Origin: Prevotella sp.
GTDB taxonomy: Bacteria > Bacteroidota > Bacteroidia > Bacteroidales > Bacteroidaceae
Assembly: GCA_017458225.1 (NCBI GenBank)
Contig: JAFTFX010000027.1
Coordinates: forward strand, 1 to 64,000
Reading direction: 5' to 3'
Length of the DNA stretch: 64,000 nt
Shown here: piece after piece, positions 49,708 through 58,490 of the stretch
Layout of the letters: every line of letters starts with the position of its first letter
How positions within the stretch are numbered: the stretch's first letter is position 1
Translations under genes and position numbers: made by a program
The notes under the pieces: generated by a model
Databases searched by the model: none
What the model was told of the DNA's origin: nothing
The model's input: the letters and a program-made list of their open reading frames with translations, nothing else

Positions 49708-51036
49708 CTATTTTTCGGTACTCTCTTCTTGAGTTTCGTGCTTGCGGTTTCGCAACAGCATGACAATGATGATGCTGGTTGTAAACAGTAGTAGCACCGA
49801 ATCGAAGACGATCCACACCCACAAGGGCCAGCTGCCAGTTGCCTCGCCCACGTGGAGCAGGAATGCGGTCTGCGCTACGTCGTAGTTGTTGTTTTGATGC
49901 AGAATGCCGCCTACCACCATCAAGTCGCCACCATCGGTGAGCACGGGAAAGTAACGGCCTGCACTGTCCTGAGGCTCACTATAGTAGATGGTAATGGGGG
50001 CAGGTGTCTTCAGGTAGTCGATGGCGGCCACATAGAAACGATGGTCGCCCAGGTCGGTGGGGTATTCCTCGCCATAGCCTACAATGTAGGCGCGGCTCCG
50101 GCTGCTGTCGGCAATGATGGGGGCATACCAGCAGATGCGGCTCCACGGACTGCGCATGGGGATGGGATGGGTGGTGGGCAGCAGTGAGAAGTCTTCGCCC
50201 ACCACTTTGGCAATGGCCATCAGACTGTCGCCGCGCACCACCTGTATCAGGCTGGTGTAGTCGCCCTTTGCCTCGTTGCCCACGAAGCATGCGCCGTGAG
50301 TGCCCGAAAGCAGACTGATGGGGCGCCACGTCTTGAAGAGTGGTACGGTGAATGGATCGCCCTTCAGGCGGTCTACGATGATGGTGTCGAACACGTCGGC
50401 ATGGAAGTCTTCAGGACTGAAAATGATGGCGTTGTCCTTGTCCGTGCGAATGATGTGGGGCTGTCGGCGGTTTTGCGCCACGGGCTTTGCGAACAGACAC
50501 TGGCGACTGCCGTCGAACACCTCGATGCAGTCGTCACGAAACCAGTTGCCGCTGATCACGATGCGTCCGCTGTCCATAGCCAGCGTGTTGGCAAAGCACC
50601 GCTTCTGCTCCAAGCAGCCGTAGCCCTTGAAACTATGGGTGGCAGGGTCGTAGATTTCGAGTGTAAACGTCTGGCCGATGCCCAGTGCCTGTTCGTGGCC
50701 TCCGAACAGCATCACCTGGCCTGTTGGCATGACGGCCGTTCCGCCCTGGTCGTGCGGATAGGCCATCTCCATGAGGTGCCACGCACCGTCGCGGTAGTAT
50801 TCGGCTGTCGGTGTGGTTACAAAGCCGCTGGTATGGCCGCCTGCCGCCACCACCTCGCCGCCAGCGCAGAACACCGAGTGACCCAGACGCGGAATATTAA
50901 GGTCTGGCAGCCTATCTACTTGCAGTGGCTGCCAGACAATGTCTTCGGTTGCGTGTGCCGTCAAGGGCAACAGCAGCAACAGACAGATGCTGATGATCAG
51001 TGTTCTGTGCACGCTTTTAAGGGGGTGCTTACACAT
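49708..51036 (-). CDS. Secreted kelch-like beta-propeller protein with C-terminal membrane helix
   Basis: 442 residues from ATG 51036 (MCKHPLKSVHRTL). Signal peptide 1-28. Kelch-type blades (LGHSVFCAGGEVVAAGGHTSGF, GGTAVMPTGQVMLFGGHEQALG), and a C-terminal membrane segment (WPLWVWIVFDSVLLLFTTSIIIVMLL) with a charged tail (RNRKHETQEE). It is probably a membrane-anchored envelope protein. It overlaps the 3' end of ychF by 8 bases on the same strand, so translation is probably coupled. Function unknown. Confidence 0.78.
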   Translation of the reverse strand: MCKHPLKSVHRTLIISICLLLLLPLTAHATEDIVWQPLQVDRLPDLNIPRLGHSVFCAGGEVVAAGGHTSGFVTTPTAEYYRDGAWHLMEMAYPHDQGGTAVMPTGQVMLFGGHEQALGIGQTFTLEIYDPATHSFKGYGCLEQKRCFANTLAMDSGRIVISGNWFRDDCIEVFDGSRQCLFAKPVAQNRRQPHIIRTDKDNAIIFSPEDFHADVFDTIIVDRLKGDPFTVPLFKTWRPISLLSGTHGACFVGNEAKGDYTSLIQVVRGDSLMAIAKVVGEDFSLLPTTHPIPMRSPWSRICWYAPIIADSSRSRAYIVGYGEEYPTDLGDHRFYVAAIDYLKTPAPITIYYSEPQDSAGRYFPVLTDGGDLMVVGGILHQNNNYDVAQTAFLLHVGEATGSWPLWVWIVFDSVLLLFTTSIIIVMLLRNRKHETQEESTEK

Positions 51037-52129
51037 TGAAGCGGAAGTGCATGATATCGCCGTCCTGAACCACGTAGTCCTTGCCTTCGACACCCATCTT
51101 GCCGGCTTCGCGCACGGCGGCCTCGGAGCCATATTTCAGGTAGTCCTCGTACTTGATGACTTCGGCGCGAATAAAGCCTTTCTCGAAGTCGGTGTGGATG
51201 ACACCGGCGCACTGCGGAGCCTTCCAGCCTTTCTTATAGGTCCACGCCTTCACCTCCATCTCGCCGGCGGTGATGAACGTCTCCAGGTTCAGCAGGGCAT
51301 AGGCTTTCTTGATCAGACGGTTTACGCCGCTCTCTTCCAAGCCCAACTCTTCCAGGAACAGCTGCTTGTCCTCATAGCTCTCCAGTTCGGCGATGTCCTC
51401 TTCGGTCTTGGCGGCGATGATCATGGCTTCTGCCCCTTCCTCTTTGGCAATCTGCTCTATCTTCTGCGTGAAGTCGTTGCCACTCTTGGCATCTGCCTCG
51501 CCTACGTTGCAGACATAGAGCACGGGCTTGGCAGTCAGCAAAAAGAGGTTGCGGGCGCAGTCCTGCTCCTCCTTGCTCTCGAACTCCACGATACGGGCGT
51601 TCTTACCCTGCTCCAGCACCTCTTTATAAGCCTTCAGCACCGTCACCTCTACCTTGGCTTCCTTGTTGCCGGCGGCAGCAGCCTTCTCGGTCTTGGCCAG
51701 GCGGCTCTCGATGGTCTCCAGGTCCTTCAGCTGTAGCTCGGTGTCGATGATTTCCTTGTCGCGAATGGGGTCGATGGTGCCGTCTACGTGCGTGATGTTC
51801 TCGTCCTCGAAGCAGCGCAGCACGTGTATGATAGCATCGGTCTCGCGGATGTTTCCAAGGAACTTGTTGCCCAAGCCCTCACCCTTCGAGGCACCTTTCA
51901 CCAGACCGGCAATATCCACAATCTCGCAGGTGGCCGGCACAATGCGGCCCGGATGCACCAGCTCGGCCAGTTTCGTCAGGCGCTCATCGGGAACGGTGAT
52001 CACGCCTACGTTAGGTTCTATCGTACAAAAGGGGAAGTTGGCTGCCTGCGCCTTTGCGCTCGACAGACAGTTAAAAAGTGTGCTCTTGCCCACGTTCGGC
52101 AAGCCCACAATACCACATTTTAATGCCAT
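51029..52129 (-). CDS. ychF: Redox-regulated ATPase/GTPase YchF (OLA1 family)
   Basis: 366 residues. Walker A GLPNVGKST (about 9-17), DIAGLVKGASKGEGLG (G3), a coiled coil insertion (IDTELQLKDLETIESRLAKTEKAA) and the C-terminal TGS-like domain (FITAGEMEVKAWTYKKGWKAPQCAGVIHTDFEKGFIRAEVI). It is a ribosome-associated P-loop ATPase. The N-terminus MALKCGIVGLP matches the family start. Confidence 0.97.
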   Translation of the reverse strand: MALKCGIVGLPNVGKSTLFNCLSSAKAQAANFPFCTIEPNVGVITVPDERLTKLAELVHPGRIVPATCEIVDIAGLVKGASKGEGLGNKFLGNIRETDAIIHVLRCFEDENITHVDGTIDPIRDKEIIDTELQLKDLETIESRLAKTEKAAAAGNKEAKVEVTVLKAYKEVLEQGKNARIVEFESKEEQDCARNLFLLTAKPVLYVCNVGEADAKSGNDFTQKIEQIAKEEGAEAMIIAAKTEEDIAELESYEDKQLFLEELGLEESGVNRLIKKAYALLNLETFITAGEMEVKAWTYKKGWKAPQCAGVIHTDFEKGFIRAEVIKYEDYLKYGSEAAVREAGKMGVEGKDYVVQDGDIMHFRFNV

Positions 52130-52214
52130 TTCTTATGATAAACGTTTATAAACTGGGTGCAAAGGTAGCGCAATCTGAGCGAAAAACCAAATTTTTTTTC
52201 TCCCATGTGGCATT

Positions 52215-53375
52215 TTATACATTATCAGGAGCGTTAATGCATGATTTGCTTATCTCAGCGGCGATGCCGTTGAGTTGTAGGCAGCGCTGGCGCATGTTTT
52301 CTATCTTTTCATTCTGCCAGGGGTAGGGACTAATCATGAGCAGACGGCCTTCGGCACAGGCTGCGAGGTAGTGAGGTTGTGGCTTAAAGAAAGGAGGAAA
52401 GCCTTTTAATAGCAGGACGATGAGGGGGAGTCGGGCCTCCAAGATGGCTGTGGCAATCTGTTTCTCGCCAGGACTGATGCAGGGAGAGACGATGACAGCA
52501 CCCTGTTGGGCTGCATTCAGGAAGTGCTGTTTGCGTTGTTCTATTTCGTTGGGATAGAGATGACGCGAGCATTGTACCTGCAGTTTGACGGGGTGGTCGA
52601 AAAGGGCAGTGTTGCCCATGGCCTCCATATCCTGGCCGGCTATGGTCAGCTTGCCCAAAGGCTTGAAGTATTGAGGGTGTGCCTGTTTTAAAAGGAGGCG
52701 GCGGGGATTGTCATCCAGGTAGTTGAGCATGCGCTGAAGTTGGCCTTCCTGTAGTAGGATGCGGTCGTTGTAGCCTTGTTCCCAGAGGACGCCTAGGGCG
52801 TGATGGGGGTGAGGGGTGGCTGACTGAGGCAGAGGGGATTGAGGCGGAGGGGACTGAGGCAGAGGGGACTGAGGCAGAGGGGACTGAGGCGATGCCTCAG
52901 TGTACCGGACAAGGGCCGGTTGGGTAGATGGCGACACCGTCGCCGTGGCTGTCGCTTTCGCCGTGATGACTCCCAGTTCTCGTGCCGCCTTTCTGGTACC
53001 ACTCTTGAAGCCATTGATGATAGTGCCCAGATGGTGTGGCATACTCTCTTTGACAAAGAGTACGCCATGGATATGGTCGGGCATGATACAAAGCTTGATA
53101 ACTGATACCTCCGGGTAGTGAGCAGGGATGTCCAGCCAGCAGGCTTTCACCCGTTCTCCTAATGGTGAAAGGACAATGTGTGGCTTATCGTTGCCAGTTG
53201 TGGCCAAAGGGTCTCCTTTTAATGTGCCGAATAGGGGCAACCGACCCTCAGTGGCTATTGTTATCATGTAGATGCCTCGCTGGGTATAGTCGTGCTCATC
53301 GCAACGGCGCTTCATCGAGGGTTTCTTTTCTTGCTTTTTCGACCACTCAATGCGCCTTCTCTTTCTTTCGTCCAT
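52215..53375 (-). CDS. REP-associated tyrosine transposase (RAYT) with C-terminal Rossmann-like domain
   Basis: 386 residues. HUH single-strand nuclease of the Y1 type: HUH motif PDHIHG with H101 and H103, and catalytic Tyr in GYNDRI (Y202). The family start (YTQRGIYMITIATEGRLPLFG) is present. Between HUH and Tyr a long insertion (about 150-190, SPQSPLPQSPL) is coded by four 15-nt repeats and two family-1 hairpins. After about 245 a second domain (GNTALFDHPVKLQVQC, GAVIVSPCISPGEKQIATAI) looks like a DprA/LOG Rossmann fold, weakly. No IS ends are seen; it is a single-gene element. It probably acts on the window's hairpin repeats, but that is inference. Confidence 0.88.
   Translation of the reverse strand: MDERKRRRIEWSKKQEKKPSMKRRCDEHDYTQRGIYMITIATEGRLPLFGTLKGDPLATTGNDKPHIVLSPLGERVKACWLDIPAHYPEVSVIKLCIMPDHIHGVLFVKESMPHHLGTIINGFKSGTRKAARELGVITAKATATATVSPSTQPALVRYTEASPQSPLPQSPLPQSPPPQSPLPQSATPHPHHALGVLWEQGYNDRILLQEGQLQRMLNYLDDNPRRLLLKQAHPQYFKPLGKLTIAGQDMEAMGNTALFDHPVKLQVQCSRHLYPNEIEQRKQHFLNAAQQGAVIVSPCISPGEKQIATAILEARLPLIVLLLKGFPPFFKPQPHYLAACAEGRLLMISPYPWQNEKIENMRQRCLQLNGIAAEISKSCINAPDNV
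52824..52883 (-). repeat. 15-nt tandem repeats in the RAYT gene
   Basis: Four 15-nt units (CTGAGGCAGAGGGGA type), then the left arm of the hairpin with the same sequence CTGAGGC; they code for (S)PLPQ pentapeptides. Confidence 0.92.
52883..52914 (+). repeat. Hairpin repeat family 1, copy 1 in the RAYT gene
   Basis: Stem ACTGAGGC (52883-52890), loop GAT, stem GCCTCAGT (52894-52901), tail GTACCGGACAAGG. Confidence 0.9.
52916..52946 (+). repeat. Hairpin repeat family 1, copy 2 in the RAYT gene
   Basis: Lead CCGGTTGGGTAG, stem GGCGAC (52930-52935), loop ACC, stem GTCGCC (52939-52944); two more pairs with one G-T. The tail is not conserved. Confidence 0.75.
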
Positions 53376-53441
53376 GGGCGGTTTTTCTTACCTTTGTTTT
53401 TGTTGAGGTGACAATGGCAGCGTTGTGTTAGGTTGACGGTG

Positions 53442-53480
53442 TTGAGTTGACGGCGACATTGTCGCCGTTTACCGGACGGG
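53442..53480 (+). repeat. Hairpin repeat family 1, intergenic copy between polA and RAYT
   Basis: Lead GTTGAGTTG, stem ACGGCGAC (53450-53457), loop ATT, stem GTCGCCGT (53461-53468), tail TTACCGGACGGG. It lies 67 bases upstream of the RAYT start codon and directly at the 3' end of polA. Confidence 0.92.
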
Positions 53481-53485
53481 AGGGA

Positions 53486-56305
53486 TTAGTGGGCCTCCAG
53501 CCAGTTTTGGCCGAAGCCGCTGTCGGCAACGAGGGGGACGGCCATCTGGAAGGCTCCCTGCATCTCTTCGAGCACGATGCGTTCCACGGCTTCTTTCTCC
53601 TCTGGATAGACGGAGAAGTTGAGTTCGTCGTGCACCTGCAGGATCATCTTGCTCTTGATGTTCTCCTTCTGGAAACGCTCGAAGATGCGGATCATAGCCA
53701 CCTTGATGATGTCGGCAGCGGTGCCCTGGATGGGGGCGTTGATGGCATTGCGCTCGGCAAAACCGCGCACAGTGGCGTTCTGCGAGTTGATGTCGGGCAG
53801 GTAGCGACGGCGACCGAAGAGGGTGGGGACGTAGCCCTGCTGACGGGCTTCCTGCTTGGCGCGCTCCATGTAGTCCTTCACCTTTGGGAAGGTCTCGAAG
53901 AAACCGTCGATGAGCAGCTTGGCCTCGTCGCGGCTGATGTCGAGGCGCTCAGCCAGTCCGAAGACGGTGATGCCGTAGATGATGCCGAAGTTGGCGCGTT
54001 TCGACTTGGTACGCTCGTCGCGGCTAATCTCACCGATGGGCTTTTTATAGATATTCGAGGCGGTGGCTGCATGCAGGTCTTTGCCCTCGCGGAACACCTC
54101 GATCATGGCTTCGTCTTGCGACAGATGGGCCATCACGCGCAGCTCAATCTGACTATAGTCGGCCGAGAAGAACAGGCAGCCGGGCTCGGGCACGAAGGCC
54201 TTGCGGATCTCCTTGCCGTCTTCGCCGCGCACGGGGATGTTCTGTAGGTTAGGGTCTGAGGATGACAGGCGACCCGTGGCCGTGACGCACTGATTAAAAG
54301 AGGTGTGGATATGGCCGGTGCGGGGGTTGATGAGCGTGGGCAGGTTGTCAACATAGGTGCTGAGCAGCTTCTTCAGTCCGCGGAAGTCCAGGATCTTGCC
54401 TACGATGGGGTGCTTGGCATGCAGCTGCTGCAGCACCTCTTCCGAGGTGACGTACTGTCCTGTCTTGGTCTTCTTCGGCTTCTCCACAATCTTCATCTCG
54501 GCGAAGAGCACATCGCCCACCTGTCGCGGTGAAGATATATTGAACGAGTGGCCGGCCAGTTCGTAGATCTCGTGCTCTATCTGGTTCATGCGCTCGGTGA
54601 GCTCGAGTGAGGTCTGGCGCAGCGAGTCGGTGTCGAGCACCACACCAGTCATCTCCATCTCGGCCAGCACGGGCATCAATGGCATCTCAATATCATAGAA
54701 CAGGCGTTCGCAGTCGTGCTTCTTCAGTTCGGGCTCCAGCTTGTTCTTCAGCTGCAGGGTGATATCGGCATCCTCGCAGGCATACTCATAGACTTGGGTG
54801 GGGGAGAGGTCGCGCATGGACCGCTGGCCCTTGCCGCGCGGACCGATGAGCTCGTCGATGTGCACCGTCTGGTAGTTCAGATACACCTCGGCCATGTAGT
54901 CCATGTTGTGGCGCAACTCGGGCTGGATGAGATAATGGGCAATCATAGTGTCCCACATGGGGCCAGCAAGGTGAATGTTATAATTTCTTAATACCTCTAA
55001 ATCATACTTAATATTCTGTCCGATCTTCAAAATGTTGGGGTCTTCGTAGAGAGGTTTAAAGATATTAACAATTCTTTGAGCTTCTTCACGATTGGCAGGA
55101 ATGGGCACATAAAAAGCTTCATGTTCTTCCACCGCGAAGCTCAAACCCACCAATTCGGCATCGATGGCCGAGGTTGAAGTGGTCTCTGTGTCCAGACTGA
55201 GAATTTGTTTTGTCTTGAAAATGGAAATAATTTTTCTGATTTCTTCCTCATTTTCAATAAGTTGGTATTTATGATCGGTCGTTTTAAGGCTCTCAAAACT
55301 TGAATTTTTTGGAGCTTCCTCACTGGCGGCTGGGAAAAAGTCAAAGAGAGAAAGTTGGTCGTTAGCAGGTTTTTGTTTCTTTTCAGACTTTTTAAGAACT
55401 CGTTCTTTCAGGCTCTTGAACTCCAGTTCGTCGAAGAGCTTGCCCAGTTTTTCCTCATCGGGTTGTTGCAACTTCAGACTATCGAGCGGCACTTCGATGG
55501 GAACATCGGTTTTGATGGTGGCCAGGAAGTAGCTCATGCGGATGTCGGCCTCGTGCTCCATCACTTTTTTCTGCAGTGCACCCTTCAGCTCGTCGGTTCT
55601 CTTCAGCAGGTCGTCGACACTGCCGAACTCGTTGATGAGTTTCACGGCCGTTTTCTCACCCACACCAGGACAGCCGGGGAAGTTGTCGGCCGAGTCGCCC
55701 ATCAGGGCCAGCAGGTCGATGACTTGGGCGGTTTTTGCAATGCCGTACTTCTCGCACACCTCCCGTGGTCCCATCACCTCGTAGCCGCCACCGTGGCGGG
55801 GGCGGTAGATTTTCACCTGCTCGCTAACCAGCTGGCCATAGTCCTTGTCGGGGGTGAGCATGAAGACTTCGGTGCCGGCTGTTGGGCGAACAGCGGCATT
55901 GCCGCTGTCTACTGAACTGGTGCTGCTGTCTACTGAACCGAGGCGACAGGCCAGGGTGCCGATGACATCGTCGGCCTCGAAGCCGTCGGCTTGAAGAACG
56001 GGGATGTTCCAGGCCTGCAGCAGTTCCTTGATGATAGGTACCGCTTTGCGGATATCTTCGGGTGTGGCCTCGCGCTGTGCCTTGTATTCGGGGAAAGCAT
56101 CGCTGCGGAACGTCGGTCCGTGGGGGTCGAAGGCTACGCCCAGATGGGTGGGCTGTTCTTTCTCCAGCACCTCTTGCAGCGTGTTGACAAAGCCGATGAT
56201 GGCCGAGGTGTTCAGTCCCTTTGAGTTGATGCGTGGGTTCTTGATGAACGCATAATAAGCGCGGTAGATGAGTGCGTAGGCATCCAGTAAAAATACTTTA
56301 TTCAT
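53486..56305 (-). CDS. polA: DNA polymerase I
   Basis: 939 residues. 5'-nuclease domain (about 1-300, LLDAYALIYRAYYAF, GDSADNFPGCPGVGEKTA), 3'-5' exonuclease domain with an apparently kept first acidic pair (LSLDTETT, about 365), and polymerase domain (SADYSQIELRVMAHLSQDEAM, RTKSKRANFGIIYG, VHDELNFSV). It works in Okazaki processing and repair. In the 5'-nuclease domain after about residue 122 lies the insertion SVDSSTSSVDSGNAAVRPTAGTE from a family-1 hairpin (55881-55943). It is convergent to nothing; the RAYT lies behind it. Confidence 0.97.
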   Translation of the reverse strand: MNKVFLLDAYALIYRAYYAFIKNPRINSKGLNTSAIIGFVNTLQEVLEKEQPTHLGVAFDPHGPTFRSDAFPEYKAQREATPEDIRKAVPIIKELLQAWNIPVLQADGFEADDVIGTLACRLGSVDSSTSSVDSGNAAVRPTAGTEVFMLTPDKDYGQLVSEQVKIYRPRHGGGYEVMGPREVCEKYGIAKTAQVIDLLALMGDSADNFPGCPGVGEKTAVKLINEFGSVDDLLKRTDELKGALQKKVMEHEADIRMSYFLATIKTDVPIEVPLDSLKLQQPDEEKLGKLFDELEFKSLKERVLKKSEKKQKPANDQLSLFDFFPAASEEAPKNSSFESLKTTDHKYQLIENEEEIRKIISIFKTKQILSLDTETTSTSAIDAELVGLSFAVEEHEAFYVPIPANREEAQRIVNIFKPLYEDPNILKIGQNIKYDLEVLRNYNIHLAGPMWDTMIAHYLIQPELRHNMDYMAEVYLNYQTVHIDELIGPRGKGQRSMRDLSPTQVYEYACEDADITLQLKNKLEPELKKHDCERLFYDIEMPLMPVLAEMEMTGVVLDTDSLRQTSLELTERMNQIEHEIYELAGHSFNISSPRQVGDVLFAEMKIVEKPKKTKTGQYVTSEEVLQQLHAKHPIVGKILDFRGLKKLLSTYVDNLPTLINPRTGHIHTSFNQCVTATGRLSSSDPNLQNIPVRGEDGKEIRKAFVPEPGCLFFSADYSQIELRVMAHLSQDEAMIEVFREGKDLHAATASNIYKKPIGEISRDERTKSKRANFGIIYGITVFGLAERLDISRDEAKLLIDGFFETFPKVKDYMERAKQEARQQGYVPTLFGRRRYLPDINSQNATVRGFAERNAINAPIQGTAADIIKVAMIRIFERFQKENIKSKMILQVHDELNFSVYPEEKEAVERIVLEEMQGAFQMAVPLVADSGFGQNWLEAH
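55881..55943 (+). repeat. Hairpin repeat family 1, copy in polA with a duplicated tail
   Basis: Lead GTTGGGCGA, stem ACAGCGGC (55890-55897), loop ATT, stem GCCGCTGT (55901-55908), tail CTACTGAACTGG; a second tail GTCTACTGAACCGAGG at 55928-55943. Confidence 0.92.
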
Positions 56306-56413
56306 ATCGTTATTTATTTTATTGTCTTTAGCCTAAAGTCTTTTTTATCTGCAGTCAGATAAAATTTTCGTGTAAAATTACTAAATTATTTCTCATATAC
56401 CGAACTTTTTCAC

Positions 56414-56421
56414 TAATTTTG
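56414..56421 (+). promoter_or_regulatory. -7 box of the polyprenyl synthetase gene
   Basis: TAATTTTG (TAnnTTTG), 19 bases before ATG 56441, in the divergent gap with polA. Confidence 0.6.
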
Positions 56422-56440
56422 TCACAAAATTCTTCTGAAA

Positions 56441-57418
56441 ATGGATTATTTGGAGCTTATCAAACGACCTATTGAGCACGATTTGCTCGATTTCATCGAA
56501 CTCTTTAACCAATCGCTGACCCACGAAGACGGCCTGCTCTCGCAGGCACTTTCGCACATCCGTCAGCGCGGTGGCAAGCGCATGCGCCCAATGCTTATTT
56601 TGCTGATGGCAAAGAACTACGGCGAGGTGAGCACTGTCACCCAGCATGCCGCGGTAGGTCTTGAACTGCTCCACACGGCCTCGCTCGTTCACGACGATGT
56701 GGTCGACGAGAGCACGGAGCGTCGCGGGCAGGCTTCGGTGAATGCCACATACGATAACAAGGTGGCGGTGCTGGTGGGCGACTATATCCTCTCTACCGCC
56801 CTGCTGCATGTGTCGAAGACGGGTAACCAGCGCATCGTGGAATATCTGGCCGAACTGGGTCGCACGCTGGCTGCCGGCGAGATTTTGCAACTGACAAACA
56901 TTCAGAACCAGGAAATTTCAGAAGATGTCTACTACCAGATCATCAAGAACAAAACGGCCGCCCTCTTCGAGGCCTGTGCTTCAATAGGTGCCCTGTCGGC
57001 TGGTGCTGGTGAGGCCGACGTGAAACGTGCTGCCCAGTTTGGACAGGATCTGGGCATTATGTTCCAAATCCGCGATGACATCTTTGATTATTATGACTCG
57101 ACGGAAATTGGTAAGCCCACAGGTAACGATATGACCGAAGGCAAGCTGACCCTGCCCGTCATCTATGCGCTGAACAGTCATCCCAGTGAGCCCATGTTGA
57201 ACTTGGCCCGCAAGGTGAAGGCAGGAACTATCAATCCCGATGAAATCGCCGTTTTGGTGGAGTTCACGAAAGAGAAGGGCGGCATTGCCTACGCTGAGCG
57301 ACGCATGAAGGACTTCCGCAGCAAGTGTCAGCTCTTTATTGATGAGAACGTGACCGATGCCGACATCCGTCAGGCCCTGACTGCTTACGTTGACTTCATC
57401 ATCGAGCGCAGTAAATAG
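56441..57418 (+). CDS. Trans-polyprenyl diphosphate synthase (octaprenyl type)
   Basis: 325 residues. All-helical prenyltransferase with both aspartate-rich motifs: LVHDDVVDEST (first DDxxD, about 84-90) and IRDDIFDYYD (second, about 210), GGKRMRPML and GKLTLPVI. It makes the isoprenoid tail of menaquinone (chain length cannot be read safely). Divergent from polA, convergent with deoC over a shared terminator. Confidence 0.93.
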   Translation: MDYLELIKRPIEHDLLDFIELFNQSLTHEDGLLSQALSHIRQRGGKRMRPMLILLMAKNYGEVSTVTQHAAVGLELLHTASLVHDDVVDESTERRGQASVNATYDNKVAVLVGDYILSTALLHVSKTGNQRIVEYLAELGRTLAAGEILQLTNIQNQEISEDVYYQIIKNKTAALFEACASIGALSAGAGEADVKRAAQFGQDLGIMFQIRDDIFDYYDSTEIGKPTGNDMTEGKLTLPVIYALNSHPSEPMLNLARKVKAGTINPDEIAVLVEFTKEKGGIAYAERRMKDFRSKCQLFIDENVTDADIRQALTAYVDFIIERSK

Positions 57419-57473
57419 CGGTTGTCCTTTACAGCATAGTTACCAATACAGGTCTAAAGCATATTAATAACGC

Positions 57474-57510
57474 AAAAAAGAGAATAGCTTTGATTGCTAT
57501 TCTCTTTTTT
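57474..57510. terminator. Bidirectional terminator between the polyprenyl synthetase and deoC
   Basis: 15-bp perfect stem (57474-57488 with 57496-57510; core AGAGAATAGC), A-run on one and T-run on the other side, so it works for both convergent genes. Confidence 0.92.
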
Positions 57511-57526
57511 CTTATCCGTTCGTTTT

Positions 57527-58468
57527 TTAGAAGAACTTTACTTCTTCGCCGATCACTTCTGAGAGCAGGAGGTTGGCCAGTCGGCTGGTGCCCAGGCGCA
57601 GGTACTTGTTGGTGAGCCATTTTTCGCCCAGAACCTCTTTTACGATGGTGTAGTAGATAAGGGCATCCATCACGGTGTTCAGGCCGCCAGCGGGCTTAAA
57701 ACCAATATGTATGCCCGTCTGGTCGTAGTATTCCTTGATGGCCTGGCACATCACGTAGGCGGCCTCAGGCGTAGCAGCAGGCTCCAGCTTACCGGTAGAG
57801 GTCTTGATATAGTCGGCACCGGCATACATCGACAGGATAGAGGCAATCTTGATGTTTTTGGCCGTCTTCAGGCAGCCCGTCTCCAGAATCACCTTCATGT
57901 CGTGCTCGCCACAGGCCTCCTTTTGCTGTTGAATCTCGTCGACAACGGTCTCGTAGTCGCCCTCCAGGAACGAGCCCACGGGCATCACGATATCAATCTC
58001 GGTGGCACCGTCTTTGATGGCCAGCTGGGTCTCGATGGTCTTCACCTCAATAAGGCTCTGGCTGCTGGGGAACGAACCGCTGACGCAAGCCACCTCGACT
58101 CCCTCTACTTCGAGTGTCTCGCTCACCACCTTGGCGAACTTCGGATAGACGCAGATGGTGGCCACGTGGGGCAGGGTGGGGTAGGCTTCTTCAAACTGGT
58201 TCACTTTCTCTGTGAAGGCCATTACCGAGGTCTCAGAGTCGGTGGTCTTTAGGGTGGTCAGTTCTACGCTGCCCATCAGGAATTTCTTCACTTCAGGCGT
58301 GTCGTTCTCATGCACTTTCTCAGCAATGAGCTTCTTCACGGCTTCCTTTACTTCCTCGTCGGTAATGTCGAGGTTATACTTCTTCAGAGCCTCTTCAATG
58401 CGGCTCTCGGGCTGAGCATGATGATGCTCGTGCTCATGGTCATGATCATGGTGATGATGTTCTGCCAT
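57527..58468 (-). CDS. deoC: Deoxyribose-phosphate aldolase with His-rich N-terminus
   Basis: 313 residues. TIM-barrel aldolase that splits deoxyribose 5-phosphate; Schiff-base Lys in ADYIKTSTGK (about 215) and second Lys in GFKPAGGL. The N-terminal 20 residues (MAEHHHHDHDHEHEHHH) carry twelve His and could bind metal; bacterial DeoC usually lacks this. Downstream of it in transcription nothing on this strand follows until the terminator. First upstream neighbours are mazG-like and dtd on the same strand. Confidence 0.95.
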   Translation of the reverse strand: MAEHHHHDHDHEHEHHHAQPESRIEEALKKYNLDITDEEVKEAVKKLIAEKVHENDTPEVKKFLMGSVELTTLKTTDSETSVMAFTEKVNQFEEAYPTLPHVATICVYPKFAKVVSETLEVEGVEVACVSGSFPSSQSLIEVKTIETQLAIKDGATEIDIVMPVGSFLEGDYETVVDEIQQQKEACGEHDMKVILETGCLKTAKNIKIASILSMYAGADYIKTSTGKLEPAATPEAAYVMCQAIKEYYDQTGIHIGFKPAGGLNTVMDALIYYTIVKEVLGEKWLTNKYLRLGTSRLANLLLSEVIGEEVKFF

Positions 58469-58490
58469 AGTTGTTTAAATTTGGGTTATG

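Noticed and set aside
52215-53375. RAYT gene as an ordinary insertion sequence
   Set aside because: No terminal inverted repeats, no target duplication and the RAYT rather than the classical IS200 sequence pattern; treated as a single-gene element.
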